64,000 nucleotides of DNA from Ectobius pallidus (GCA_964059195.1 CAXKWD010000009.1:47711160-47775159); one strand, 5' to 3'; counted from the first letter of the stretch, positions 34,699 through 46,327 are shown. Notes: a model not told the origin generated them from the letters alone. Translations and numbers: made by a program.

Positions 34699-35272
34699 TA
34701 TGATATTTCCATTTCCGGGCTGTATGGCCGTGGTCCATCCATTGATATTGCTGACATTTTGCCATGAACTACGTCTGGCATTTTCAGAGCTGGTTACAGC
34801 TAGGTGATCGGCTGCGAAATGCTGGCAAGCACTCAAACCACTGGTATTTATACCTCCTCCTCGCGCTTTGGTTGGTCGGCGCTCAGCTGATGTGGGCCAT
34901 CCTCTCTTCTGATAGGTCTGGATTTTGTGGGCCTGCATTTGGTTTTAGAAATGACAGGAATCCATGTTCTGTGTACTCTTTGCATTTCTTCTTTTCTGTA
35001 CACAGAACATGGATTCCTTCATTTCTAAAACCAAATGCAGGCCCACACAACCCGGACCTATCAGAAGAGAGGATGGCTCACATCAGCTGAGCACCGACCA
35101 ACCAGAGTGCGAGGAGGAGGTATAAATACCAGTGGTTTGAGAGCTTGCCAGCAGTTCGCAGCCAACCACCTAGCTGTAACCAGCTCTGAAGATGCCAGAC
35201 GTAGTTCGTGGTGAAACGTCAGCAATATCAACAGATAGACCAGAACCATACAGCCCAGAAATGGAAATATTA
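34699..35272. mobile_element. 575-bp palindrome, Penelope-like termini
   Basis: Arms 34699-34976 and 34998-35272 are inverted copies with about 90 percent agreement by eye, around a 21-bp spacer. The right arm reads CTGAAGATGCCAG, then GTGGTGAAACGTCAGC near 35187-35225. This is the CTGA-GA..GAAAC..GTC order found in Penelope-like terminal repeats and compatible with a hammerhead fold. Overlapping frames on both strands (34564-35249) are consequences of the palindrome. Confidence 0.55.
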
Positions 35273-36437
35273 TTGAATGCCAGCCGCGAAAGCCTTAGTA
35301 GAATGACTAATGGGAGACCCGGGTGGCATTCTGCTAGGTGAGACTATTTATCCATTGGTTCATTCCTCTGGTGATCCAAGATGTCGCTAATCCAAGCCAA
35401 CAGTGATTCTTAACAGCACACAAAAGAGCAAGGAGGGTAATAGAATGTGCTATAGGCCTTAGTCCAGGCAAACATAGTGAAGTTAGTGTGTCACATTCCA
35501 TCTCATTATTATTTTTATATAATAAATACTTCATTGTATAAATTTCCTAAATAGTATGATATATTTTCCATTTTTTCCAACTTATAAAATAAACTATGTA
35601 AAGCAAAATAATTCTATTTTATACCCTAAATTACACAACAAAAATGTAATTCAAGAGGAAAAATAAAAAAAAAACTCAATGAGTCAAATTCTATTATTTG
35701 ATACCAAAATAAAAAAATCACTTAAATGTTAAATATTCTATGTGATGCTATGCTTTATTTTTTGTAAATCTTTTATATGAAATAATAACTTCAAACTAGA
35801 TTACACTTATCTTAGCATGAGGTTAAAATTTCAGAGAGTTTTGGTTTTGAAGTGTAAAATTGCCTTCAGGTAAGATGAACTGTGACATATTTTTGTTGAA
35901 AAATTCCACTCCAATTCTGTATGTTTATTTACAAAATGAATAATTAATTAGGACTGAATAAATTGTACATTAACATGCTAATTTTTTTTCTATGAAGGCA
36001 AACACAAAACTAAACACTTCAATTTCTTGTTTCTGTGGTATAGATCGCTATCACTTTCTAGGCAATTGTTTGAACAGTTAAGAAAGAGTTTTAAAGTTAT
36101 GACACAAAGCAGTAAATCAAGTACTAATAATTACCACTGATAATGTATGCGTCTATCAGATATAAACTTAAGAACACTCTGATTCCACAACTCATTCAAC
36201 TCTAGCCTCTGAAGAAACAAAGACTGGTCTTATATGAGAATGTTCCTATCATTATCACTTTTTTTGCCCATGAAACAATGTAATACAACACACAGTATTG
36301 TCTTGTATGTTCTTATATCAAATGATATAACTTTTTTTATCTCAATAAAGAATGTTTTAATATTTGAGAGTCATGTGAGTATCTCTAACCTAAGTATTCA
36401 TCTTGTGATTTTCTCATTTCACATTCCAGTTACTGTA
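35273..36437. other. No gene seen
   Basis: AT-rich sequence with no supported frame or repeat end. The frame 36234-36581 runs into the hAT MITE and is not a gene. Confidence 0.4.
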
Positions 36438-36445
36438 CTCTCAAC

Positions 36446-36707
36446 CATAGGCGTAACCAGGCCAACCATATGGGGGGGTTATACCATCCGCGGGGTCTGG
36501 GGGGTATTGGGAGAGGGGGGTCCAGGGGTCTCCCCCTCCCCCAAAATTTTAAAAATTAAGACGCAAAATAACGAGTTTTAAGCTTCCCACGCTTTATACT
36601 TGTATTAAGTAATTTATGGGCAGACTTAAAAAAATTATACAATTATAATCAATGGGGGGGGGTTTCAAACCCCCAAACCCCCCCCCCCCCCCCCCGGTAC
36701 GCCTATG
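36446..36707. mobile_element. hAT-type MITE, second copy
   Basis: Begins CATAGGCGTAACC and ends GGTACGCCTATG, flanked by the exact 8-mer CTCTCAAC at 36438-36445 and 36708-36715. It is the inverted-orientation relative of 2418-2800, with long G and C tracts near the ends, but has only one copy of the internal 61-bp unit. Confidence 0.87.
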
Positions 36708-36872
36708 CTCTCAACTGGCCTCCAGCCCATTCGTACAGTCAAGTTGCATGCATATAAATAGAACTTGTACTTTCAGAGTTATGGATGAAACAGATCCCTA
36801 ATAACTACAGTAAAATGTTTACTCAAGACCACTCCTTTTTAATGACCACTTCTCTTAAAATCCAATTTTTCT

Positions 36873-37417
36873 TAGGGTGACCAGAATTTCAGATACAAAA
36901 AGCAGGACCCAATCGATAAAGTGATAATGATATGCTAGACATTTTTTCCATCTAATGAACGTAACAGGTCATCATAAAGAAAGTCTTACAGCATCCACGT
37001 TAATGGTAATATACTCCCTTTATTGGATGCAACTAAAAGGTGAAAAAATCTCTGCATTAAAATTAAGACAATGCATATAAAATTATATTACTATTAATTT
37101 ACCTTAGTCTTTTACATTGAGGCATTGAGACACACACAGTGTTATGAATACTGATCTCTTAGGTAATTAATGAGATATAGTTGCCATTATGGATGTTAGT
37201 TTTAATTCTTTTTCAGTCAAATAATTACATGTATATATATACATACGTAAATATATATATATATATACATAGGAATTTACAGAAATGGTAAAATAGTTAA
37301 TTTCAGATAAAATTCTATTTTGCAGAACTTTTCACAGTAAAAAGAGATTACCAAGCCTTTTTTTTTGGCAAGCCGCAGGATAAGTATCCTGCAAAACGCC
37401 AACATCTGGTCACCTTA
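36873..37417. mobile_element. hAT-like MITE
   Basis: Ends TAGGGTGACCAGA and, inverted, TAAGGTGACCAGA. The flanks ATTTTTCT (36865-36872) and ATTTTCCT (37418-37425) form an 8-bp duplication with one mismatch. An AT microsatellite lies inside at about 37230-37270. The same CTGGTCACCTTA end occurs in the tandem array at about 51675, 56180 and 60668. Confidence 0.5.
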
Positions 37418-37425
37418 ATTTTCCT

Positions 37426-38641
37426 AGGAACCAATTTCAAAGCCCACAATATTAATACCCTTTGCACCCGTACTAACCTTTTCACTGCTATAACTGGCCT
37501 CATCACCTCAAAAATTGTTTGAAAAAGGAGCAATAAGATTAATAAAATGTGAGGATTACTATGCATGAAGCTATTCCATTAAAATTTTTCTCACAGAATT
37601 CAAACTTAGAGCCACTGATGTTTTCATGTCATGATTACTTACTTGATCTGAACATTCAATTCAACTCAGAAAGGGTTAACAAAAACCAGGGGTTTCTTTG
37701 CTTTTAACCCCTTTTTACCGACCAAAGTCACAAAGTAATTTCTACAGTAGAATTAATATTAGCAGTTGAAAGAAATTACTGTACCGTATGTCAACACTGT
37801 AGGTCATTTAAACCATGACAAGAATGATTAACAGGATTGATATGAATAATTGAAAGCACCGTATATGTAATTTAAAATGGACAATAATATCTAATACTTA
37901 AAGACGTGTTACACTACCTTTTGCACCAAGTTCTGTAAATAAATAGAAATGTATTTCACCAAATAAGAGATCATCCTCAGAAAAACCAGTTTACTGAGGA
38001 AATGACGGCCTTTATTTAGAGGTTTTACTGTAGTTCAAACAATGTCTATGTAAAAAATGTTCAAATAAAGTTACGGGTCACAATTATCAAAGTTCAAACA
38101 AAACCAATGAGCCAGATGTTTTCAATTGAAAACAAATTGCAAATGCTGATTTTAATTTCAAATCAAATCATATTTTCTGTACCACAACTAGGGATAGAGA
38201 AAATGGAGTAAACAAAATGGGGCAGTTAAAATACTTCCAATTTGTGAGTCCTTTATAACACACCAGAGGCAGAAACCCTCCTTTACCCACAACTTGGCAC
38301 ACACTACACCCAGAATTATCTGGAATAACATGAAGAGAGGTACTGGAGTTATCCATGCTGCTCAGTTTATGTAACAACATTACAACAGAAATAAGAATGT
38401 AAGACTTTCTTAACATAAAAGGCAATAAAGATGGTAGCTGTTTGTGAATATTGAAGTACTTAAGACATAATATCAATAAGGAATACTGATAAGTTAGAAA
38501 TATAGAAAAGCAAGAAAGGAAAGAAACAGTGAAACCTCTTTTAACCCTCTATTGGTGGGTTATGACATGGCCTTTTGCAAGTGAGCATTCTGCTCACACT
38601 ACTCTATTATACTCAACTGAAAGGAGATTAACTGATGGAAA
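37426..38641. other. No gene seen
   Basis: AT-rich with no recognised element. The minus-strand frame 38168-38476 (102 codons) has no domain I know and weak coding character. Confidence 0.4.
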
Positions 38642-38643
38642 TA

Positions 38644-38833
38644 CCGTTTTTACTCAAATACAGACCTTTATTCATTGGCATTCACAAATCCATTGTAGTA
38701 TAAAATAAAATACTAAGATAAAATATGAAATAAAATATCCTACTATGGATGTGCATTGCATTTGGCAACAAACTCTTTATTTATGATTTAAAGTTTCAAA
38801 ATTGAGATGTGCATTAGATTTGAGTAAATACAG
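38644..38833. mobile_element. Short TA-flanked MITE
   Basis: Left end CCGTTTTTACTCAAAT and inverted right end CTGTATTTACTCAAAT form an imperfect inverted repeat bordered by TA (38642-38643 and 38834-38835). At 190 bp it fits a Tc1/mariner/pogo-type MITE. No frame. Confidence 0.5.
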
Positions 38834-38835
38834 TA

Positions 38836-39454
38836 TTACAAAATTTAATTATATAAGTTAAATTTTGCCTGAGAATGATAACCATTCTGTTGGGTGCCAT
38901 GAATTGTTACATGTCAAGGAACCTACGATTACTTTCAATACAAGGGAAGACCTCCTTTCGAATTTTACTCACCAGAAAAATTCCATCGCTTTTATATGCA
39001 TGCATATATAATAAAAAATGAGGATAAACATACTTTCGGATTCCTCCTTAGCTTATTGTAAGGCTAAAAGGGCCATTTTTTCTCCTTGGCTCATTGTTTA
39101 TGAACTGTCAAAATAAAATTAAACATACTGTAACTAAAGATAAGTTACTGCAAATCCACAAAACAATGCAAGACATCAAATGGATCTAACTAGCTTACTA
39201 TTATAGCTAGATCTAAAACTTACACTCACCTTAAGTTTATTGTAATATACTGATTTTTACTCTGTAAGATAAACACGACAATGCCAGAAACTTGTAAAAA
39301 AGTTGTAATAAGTATTATTATTATTATTATTGTTGTTGTTGTTAATATTATTAAATTATAACTCAGAAAGGGGTAAACTGCATATTTCAGTTTTATACCA
39401 CAGCTTGTTGCTTAATGGGGAAAATGCTCACATTTGTGACACAGCTGCAACAAG
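38836..39454. other. No gene; trinucleotide microsatellite
   Basis: Only an ATT/GTT microsatellite at about 39310-39345 is notable. Confidence 0.45.
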
Positions 39455-39456
39455 TA

Positions 39457-40355
39457 CGAGGGGGGACCCAAAAATAACTGGAACCGAACTGTTGCGCGCA
39501 CATGCTTTCTACTTACGAGTTGTGCTGTTAGGTGGTGTTAGGTGAACAAAACATAATGGGTTACTGGGTGGTGTTATTTGGGGGTCTCCCGCGATCGTTA
39601 GTGAGCTGGCGTGAGTCTGAGTTAAGTGGCTTGTTTGTGGTGCACTGTTGTGTGTGTTCATGTTTCAACCCGTTGACGATTAGTGAGATGGCCGACCACA
39701 AGGAACAAAGAGTGTGTGTGAAATTTTGTTTTCTGTTAGGGAAAACTGCAGCTGAGACCGAAGGGATGCTTCTGCAATTCACTCTTCAAGTCGCGGCAAA
39801 CATTCACGCAGTTTTCTCTTTGGTCATCTCTGAGCAAGCGAGGAACAAATTTTGCAGACACCCGTCTCATGTTCAAAACTTTGGTTAAAATTCGCTGGAC
39901 CGTGCTCCATGACATGTTCGTTTCCTCAGAAATTTGGTCAATGGTCTTTCGACGATCTTCATCAATTATACGTTTGATTTTGGCAATGTTTTAGTCACTT
40001 CTTCCTGTCGAAGGATGCCCGGGGCGTGGCATGTCCTCTGTTGACATGTTGCCAGATTTGAAACAGGAAAACCACTCATAGACCTGTGATTTCCCCAAAG
40101 CATCATCATGAAAGGCTTGCCTACGCATCCCAACGGTCTTTGTTGCTTGTGGTCGGCCATCTCACTAATCGCCAACAGGTTGAAACACGAATGCACACAA
40201 CAGCACACTACAACCAAGCCACTTAACTCAGACTCACGCCAGCTCACTAATGGTTGTGGGAGACTCCCAATTAACATCACCTAATAGCACAACTCGTAAC
40301 TAGGAAGCATATGCACGCAACAGTTCGCTTCTGATTATTTATTGATCCCCCCTCG
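39457..40355. mobile_element. mariner remnant, head-to-head palindrome
   Basis: Both ends (CGAGGGGGGACCCA left, inverted CGAGGGGGGATCAA right) are bordered by TA (39455-39456, 40356-40357), and both continue inward into the 5' leader and start of a mariner transposase (MADHKEQR on the plus strand at 39688; MADHKQQR on the minus strand at 40160). The minus-strand part is longer. With a frameshift and one stop it reads through QVYEWFSCFKSGNMSTED and TIDQISEETNMSWSTVQRIL to about 39765, where it meets the plus-strand head. The DDD catalytic region is missing. Confidence 0.8.
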
Positions 40356-40357
40356 TA

Positions 40358-41203
40358 TGGTTCAAAACTAGCTAGAAAGAACAGGAAGATTTTGCTGATG
40401 TTGCTGGTTTTTCACACAGTCATAGCAATGTGAGCAAAATGCTCATATAGCAACAAATGACAGGTAAAGGGACAAAATTCAGTCCTCCTTAGTTTTGTTA
40501 AAAGGGGCTTTCACTGTACATATTCTTTTAAGGAAAATGAAGGATACGAGCAAAAGGAGGGTCTCATTGTTTAGCAGGGAAAGAAATATGGAAATGTGAA
40601 GTAGTAGTTTGTTCTGTTCTTATTATGATCAAGTTTCTGTCAGGGTTGTAGGACTTTGGGCACATGTGAAGGGAGGGAGCAATTGCAATAGCACTACAGT
40701 AGCCATCAATGACCAAATTTATTCCTCATATATAACAAAGGATAAACAAGACCTGTCAGAGTTGAGCTGCATTCTTTAATAGAGCATGGCAATTTAAGAA
40801 TAGTGACAGATCATATGACTATTGCATTGTTTAAACTGAATTTTATTGAGAATTTAAATTGAATTCAATTTTTTTTGGGTAGGGGGAGAGAGATGTTTCG
40901 TTAACCAAGAAGAAAAATAAAAATAAAAATTTAATTCCAAAATGAGAGTTTTCCTTGACATTTAATTCACTCTGGAATTTACTATATTATCTAAGTCAAG
41001 AAACGATTTTGCAAACACGATATTTTATGAAAAAATAAAGAATTATTTATATGATAGGAACAAGAATTTTTCTTTAATTTCTTTAATGAATTAGGACTAA
41101 CTTACAAATCTAAAGGAAAATCTATCACAAGCTGGCAATCAATATTTTTTTGCTTAGTATGTGGATGCAATACCACTGGCTACCTCAGCCCATCAGGATC
41201 TTC
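40358..41203. other. No gene seen
   Basis: AT-rich sequence without supported features. Confidence 0.4.
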
Positions 41204-41211
41204 CTCTAGAC

Positions 41212-41471
41212 CAGCGTTTCTCAACCTTTTTGGACCCGAGGACCTCTAAAATGTCTAAAAAATGTTTACGGACCCCTAATTTTACATCCCATTTTTAAAA
41301 GAAGGCCTATATTCTTAATATTTGGGGTATAAATTATAGGTCATCATAACGAAAAATGTGAAAAAATTTTACTTCTTTACTTTCCACTTGCTTTATATTT
41401 TTTAATTATGTCTGCGGACCATCTGCACCATCTTCGCGGACCACTGGTGGTCCATAGGTTGAGAAACGCTG
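41212..41471. mobile_element. hAT-type MITE with exact 8-bp duplication
   Basis: The 260-bp element begins CAGCGTTTCTCAACC and ends GGTTGAGAAACGCTG, a perfect 15-bp inverted repeat of classic hAT form. It is flanked by CTCTAGAC at 41204-41211 and 41472-41479. The inside repeats GGACC(C/A)-type words near both ends and has no frame. Confidence 0.9.
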
Positions 41472-41479
41472 CTCTAGAC

Positions 41480-42112
41480 CATATAAATTTCATAAGTGAT
41501 AAAACCAAAAAACGTTGCCTTATATTCACTATACTTATTGCCTTTTCAATGATAGGAATGATTCTGATTAATACTGGTAATTTATAACAAAACAGACTAC
41601 ATAAAATAAATTAATAAATGTTATAATAAATAAAGATCTTGTTATACAACAACTGAGCTGCTGGATTGTATTCAACAATTAACAAGTGATTACATATCTA
41701 TCAACAAAAGTTATAATATTTTATGGTATTAAGAATGAAAGTAAGAATACGTAGCACATCTTTAACATCAATTATACATATCATACTGCAAGATATTACT
41801 AATGGCATTATATAAAAGTTTGAGCCTTTGGCTGAACTTTGTTACTTTACAAATATTTTAATCAAAATGTTATTTCAGTTAAGCATGAAAGTTAACTCCT
41901 CAAGTCAGTATAACTACAAACCCAATTCTTTACTTCACTGGAGTTAGGGCCATTCACACAGAAAAGTAACCATAACCATGAAATTTGCCATGATCAGCTT
42001 ATTAAAGAGTTTCAAAAACATGAATGTTGAATGCTTTATGTAAATATAAACATGCAGCTAGCTTTTCCTCTTTTTCCATTTCTCCATTACCTTACTACCA
42101 AAAGTAAATCAT
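41480..42112. other. No gene seen
   Basis: AT-rich sequence without supported features. Confidence 0.4.
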
Positions 42113-42258
42113 AAGTAATGGTATTCAAAAAAGAATGTAAACTGAAGAAGCAGGAGAGGTGGTATATGAATGGAGACCTTTTGGATGTAGTGAAGGAGCC
42201 TAATTATTTGGGAATGAGAATGTCTGCTAACAAGAGATGGGAGGCGTATGAAAAATGA

Positions 42259-42291
<33 letters not shown>

Positions 42292-42545
42292 TTATATTAC
42301 TAACAGGTTTAAGGAAAGACAACAAAGAAGGCTGTACTATCTACAGTTGAGAAGAAGGAATACCACACTACCTAACAGAATGTGAAGAGTTTAAAAATTG
42401 GAGGGAAGAAGCCTGGTAGGCAAAGTGGGGTAATTTATAAGATGAGATTATAGCCATTAAGATGTAATAAGACAGGGAAGCAGTCAAGACAATGAAAATG
42501 GAACAGTATTTAAGAAGAGTTGGAGAGAAGCGGATGAGAAAAATT
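42113..42545 (+). pseudogene. LINE reverse-transcriptase C-terminal fragment
   Basis: The plus strand reads VMVFKKECKLKKQERWYMNG followed by VVKEPNYLGMRMS, like the thumb/connection region of non-LTR reverse transcriptases. After a TA microsatellite (about 42268-42292) it continues with HYLTECEEFKNWREEAW and MKMEQYLRRVGEKR, typical of the protein's C-terminal end. Frames change and stops occur. The 5' part is missing. Confidence 0.55.
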
Positions 42546-43656
42546 AGGAAGTAGGATTAAGATTGAATAGGCTACAATAGTAAATTTGTTGGTAAAATAT
42601 TCTGAGTCCCTAGTCATGCATAGAACCTAGGGGTTAAATCATGAAGGGACCTGCAAGGGTAGTGCTAGATTTTAACTAAACCATGTAAGATTGATGAACT
42701 GGTACATAACTATGTATGAAAATATTTAATAAAAAATATTCTAATCTATGCATAAATTGTGGTTTTCTCTACATGATAATAAAATTCAGGTTAGTTTTCA
42801 CGACAACAAAACGGTAAAAATACTATCCACAATTTTAGGTCATGCGGAATTAGAATTAACAACCTAATGTTATGATTAAGCACCATAACTATTTTGCCAT
42901 TTTAACCAATAGGGTTTCATTTCAATGCTGGCTTGAGAGATTAACTATTTCTATTCATCTAAGGGTATATAATGGGACTTTGCTATCTGTAGGGCCTATA
43001 AATGACCAAGCACCATGTTTTGAATCATATGGCCAAGCTAGGAACCAATCTGTAGGTGGGGTAGGATGTATTTGTTTGTATCATCCCACAGTTAAGTAAG
43101 TTCATGTGACTTTTTATGGTTCTTCCTTGCCCACATTAGAACTTAGTTTCTATTTGGTTTCTCCTGTAAAATAGCATCAATATGAAAAAATCTCCTCGAA
43201 ACTAACAAAACTCATACCTCTTGATATAGGTTACAGAATTTAATTACACTGTACATAAACAACAATAAAAATTGCACCAATGTTGTATTTGATCTTTTCA
43301 TTTTCAACTACTTAATTCATGTCCACTTATTTATACAGAAAATTCTAAAACACTGAAAACAAAAGTATGTTAGATAACTATAAAAGCAATGTAAATATTG
43401 CCACAAAAGTGTCTTGTTTTACACTTATTTGATTTTTTAAAGAGTAGCTGTAACGGCAAGATTTAAAAATACATTGAATAATTTTCTGATTATCCTGCAC
43501 CACATACAACAACAAAAATTCTAATGAATATGAACAAGATGGGAATGAAAGCTTCAGTGCACTTTCATAAACAAATTTCTTCTGCTGAAGTGAAAACTAT
43601 CTGGTAAGCAAAGAACCTTAAAATCCAAAGGGTCATACCAAGTTCTTGCCTTTGGA
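42546..43656. other. No gene seen
   Basis: AT-rich sequence. The frame 42872-43099 has no recognisable domain. Confidence 0.4.
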
Positions 43657-43820
43657 GAAAGGCAATACAGGTAGAAACTTAGAATGTTTTAATACCACAA
43701 GTGATGATCCATATTATGAATTGCAGCTAAGTACTGCAGAAAAATTAAATTCAAAATTAAAATTAAAACATTTTAAAAATTTGAATATTACTACAAGTCA
43801 GGCAGTAAGTAAACTAGAAG
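43657..43820 (+). CDS. Candidate internal exon of an unknown host gene
   Basis: About 55 codons are open and end at a consensus donor (GAAG followed by GTAAGT at 43821). A pyrimidine-rich stretch ending in AG (TTCTTGCCTTTGGAG) lies just before the start. The peptide (for example NTTSDDPYYELQLSTAEKLN, then Lys/Leu-rich text) has normal composition and no transposon likeness. I recognise no domain. A lone exon cannot be confirmed without transcripts, and chance is a real alternative. Confidence 0.3.
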
Positions 43821-44539
43821 GTAAGTACTCTTCTCTATACTGTAAAAGCTTTTCCTCTTTTATGTCAAAGAATACATAACCGATAACAATTAAATTTCCC
43901 AAAAGTAATTTTCTGTCAACTTTTCTGGCATGTTTCCTTTTCCTATGTCAGATTTCAATATTTCATATGTATCGTTCCATCACCAACCATAGATCAAGAA
44001 AAACATTTTGGCTCTTGTTTAGTAAGCAAGATAATTTAAATGAACAATTCAGTAATTTTTTTAATTTTTGAACTTTGGATTGTGCAGATGAATCAAAACA
44101 GAACCTCAATATAAGAAGAAAATCAAATAAGTCCTCAGTATATCACTTTAGCCTGTGAAAGCCTGCATGGGAGAAAAAATGCACGAAATATGCTTGAAGT
44201 ACAAAACTAATTCAAAGGGTGCTACAGCAGCTAAGAAAGCGCAATTCGGAATATTAAAAAAATATATATAAAAAAAAATTATTAAAAAAATGGAAAACTA
44301 AGATACTTCAGCAACCATTCTTTCTGTCAGGTGTGGCACTCATTACCTCTGATCAACAATGTCAAGTCAATAAATTTCTCTATTCTTGCTTTAATAGCAA
44401 TGAAAGTAAATTAAGTAATACAACTAGCAAATCTTTCTGGACTGAGTTTATAGTGTTTTAATCTGCTGGCATGATATTTTAATGCAAACAGTAATAAGCA
44501 TTCTTTAGAAGGTAACATGTCGTAACTCATTCATGTTAC

Positions 44540-44697
44540 AGAGCGATCTTGGAGATTGGCTGTTGTTCTGATAATTTTAATTACTGAGAAATCACTGCTC
44601 ATATATGGTGCTGACGTCAGACTGGCTCTTCGTTTACTCTTGGGAGTTTGTGGTAAACATTTGGGAGTAGGCTTCAGTTTTGTATTTCTGAATATGG
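44540..44697 (-). CDS. Candidate terminal exon of an unknown host gene
   Basis: On the minus strand a good acceptor (TTTCCCCATATTCAG) is followed by about 50 open codons and a stop. The peptide is Ser/Thr/Lys-rich (KLKPTPKCLPQTPKSKRRAS, then SDFSVIKIIRTTANLQDRS) and looks like the tail of a nuclear or cytoskeletal protein. The plus strand is also open here, which weakens the case. No function can be given. Confidence 0.28.
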
Positions 44698-44707
44698 GGA
44701 AACCATA

Positions 44708-45020
44708 ATCAATTTAGTATCAAATTACAAAAAATTTAAGAGACAGAAAATCTATATCCATGTGCTAATAAAGCTACTGTTTCTTATTATTCCCAAGCCT
44801 AAAATAATTTATACACTGTATAGACACTCCATTAAGTTTGGTAAGTCTATAAGGCCCAATTATTTTATTGTAATTTTATCTTTTAGCTAATTATATTGAT
44901 TTTAGTTATTTGAATTGGCCTCCCATTGAGCCACACAACTTTCTCTATATATATGTAGGCCTAGTGCTTAATTTGAATGTTATCGTATGTAAGCTGTCAC
45001 AATAAATTAGGTCCAGCTCC
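44708..45020. other. No gene seen
   Basis: AT-rich flank of the Kolobok-type element. Confidence 0.4.
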
Positions 45021-45163
45021 TTAAAGGAAGGGTAAACTAAAAAAATACCATTTTTTTATTTTAATCTCATCGCATGGAGCTTTGAATTACGAAATGAATG
45101 ATGATCTCGAGAACTTCAGGTGCCTAATATTACGCTTTGTACAGGTGAAGTAAAAAGCTCCTG

Positions 45164-45171
45164 TGACGTCA
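45164..45171 (+). promoter_or_regulatory. CRE-like palindrome TGACGTCA, left
   Basis: The perfect 8-bp ATF/CREB-type site lies 100 bp before the ATG of the P2X7-like frame, inside the element. Its mirror placement at the other end suggests promoter function, which is inference. Confidence 0.45.
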
Positions 45172-45270
45172 CGATTGACTAACTCGCTGACAGGACGACA
45201 GCTGCTGTAATGCTCGTGCATGTGTTTCTAGTACACCACAAAGTCTCATTTGTGTTTGTTGTTGATAGAG

Positions 45271-45678
45271 ATGTCTGCAATGTTACCTTATAAGGACAAA
45301 TCTCGGTATTCACAAATTAATATCACACGAAAAGAAAATGACAAGGAATTATTGAAAGAATTGCAAGGAAGAAAAGACAATACGAAATGGTGTAAATGTG
45401 GGCTGTGTATACATATGAAAACGGGCCACGAGAGTGTGTGTTGTTGGGAATGTGAAGTAATTTGTGAACAGAAGGGGGTTGTAGACTGTATAACACAACA
45501 TGCCTCATTCGATAGAGTTATTATAAATAGAGTTATCATAAATAAAGATACACTAGTTGCCAGTCGTTATCAGTTAATACTTAGAGCTAATACAGTTCAA
45601 AAAGAAAACAAATTTCAAGATACGAACAGAGTCACTTTCAGATTCAGAATCATCTTTTGCGGTAGTAGAAATGTCTGA
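45271..45678 (+). CDS. P2X7-like cysteine-rich protein
   Basis: ATG 45271 opens 135 codons. Residues about 45-100 contain WCKCGLCIHMKTGHESVCCW, then a Cys and CITQH. The spacing WCxCGxC..M.T..E..CC is the signature of the zinc-binding cytoplasmic domain first known from the P2X7 receptor tail and seen in many small proteins, some encoded by transposons. There is no membrane segment, so this is not a receptor. The frame could also start upstream at 45250. The last 35 codons overlap the end of the antiparallel THAP relic, and the protein may have been shortened by the internal deletion of the element. Confidence 0.65.
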   Translation: MSAMLPYKDKSRYSQINITRKENDKELLKELQGRKDNTKWCKCGLCIHMKTGHESVCCWECEVICEQKGVVDCITQHASFDRVIINRVIINKDTLVASRYQLILRANTVQKENKFQDTNRVTFRFRIIFCGSRNV

Positions 45679-46227
45679 AATGCTAAAAGAGCTATCTAAA
45701 TCACAATTTCTAGAAGAAACATTCAATGAATCTGTGCAAACATTTCCTAGTTCACACTGAACGCCTACGCTGTTAGAAACTGAATTTTCGTCATAAGTAC
45801 TAGATTCCACATTCATGATTTGTCCATTCCCGGATACTGATGGATTACTGATCGAATCTTGCAACAACTCTCTCATTTCCTTCTTCCTCAAGTACGACGA
45901 TTTTCTTTTCTTCATTGGCGGTTTTTCAGATTTCCCATGCAAAAGAAGTGATGGCACACCACTTCTTTTTTAAACAGATTGCGGGGTTTCTCCAGTTAAC
46001 TGTTTTCGTAACTGTACCGAAAGCTCGGTATCATTTTCTTCAAAATGTTGTGAACAAACCGTACTGTATTTACTAGGAACAAATTTTTCTCTTTTTATTT
46101 TTATCAGCCATTGCTTATAACGTTCGGGTGACTTATCTCTGTTGGGAAATCAATGGAAAGATATTTTAAGTGTGTTATCACTCTTCGACGATGAGTATGT
46201 ACACCCCACAACACAACAATGAACCAT
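45574..46227 (-). pseudogene. THAP-domain protein of the Kolobok element, two stops
   Basis: The minus strand from ATG 46227 encodes a C2CH THAP zinc finger: Cys5-x3-Cys9 at the N-terminus (MVHCCVVGC), a Trp in QWLIKIKR, and VCSQHF as the Cys-x2-His pair. It closes with VPSLLL, equivalent to the conserved THAP end box. THAP domains bind DNA and form the N-terminus of Kolobok and P-element transposases. Two stops break it: TGA at 46150-46152 and TAA at 45970-45972. After the finger follows a basic stretch (KKRKSSYLRKK) and a Ser/Asp/Asn-rich tail. No catalytic domain follows. Confidence 0.72.
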
Positions 46228-46319
46228 TGTTTGAACAGATACTAAAAAACTGTAACAGTAGACAGAATGCTGTGAACTATCTTTCACCGGGCGAGACTGA
46301 GTCAAGCACTCATCAAGCG

Positions 46320-46327
46320 TGACGTCA
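46320..46327 (-). promoter_or_regulatory. CRE-like palindrome TGACGTCA, right
   Basis: The second TGACGTCA lies 93 bp before the THAP ATG on the minus strand and 148 bp inside the right end, mirroring the left copy. Both may drive the two divergent-facing 5' ends of this element. Confidence 0.45.

Noticed and set aside
44541..44707. Plus-strand reading across the candidate terminal exon
   Set aside because: Open and in phase with 43657-43820, but strongly hydrophobic with poor composition; the minus-strand reading with its better acceptor is preferred, though not proven.
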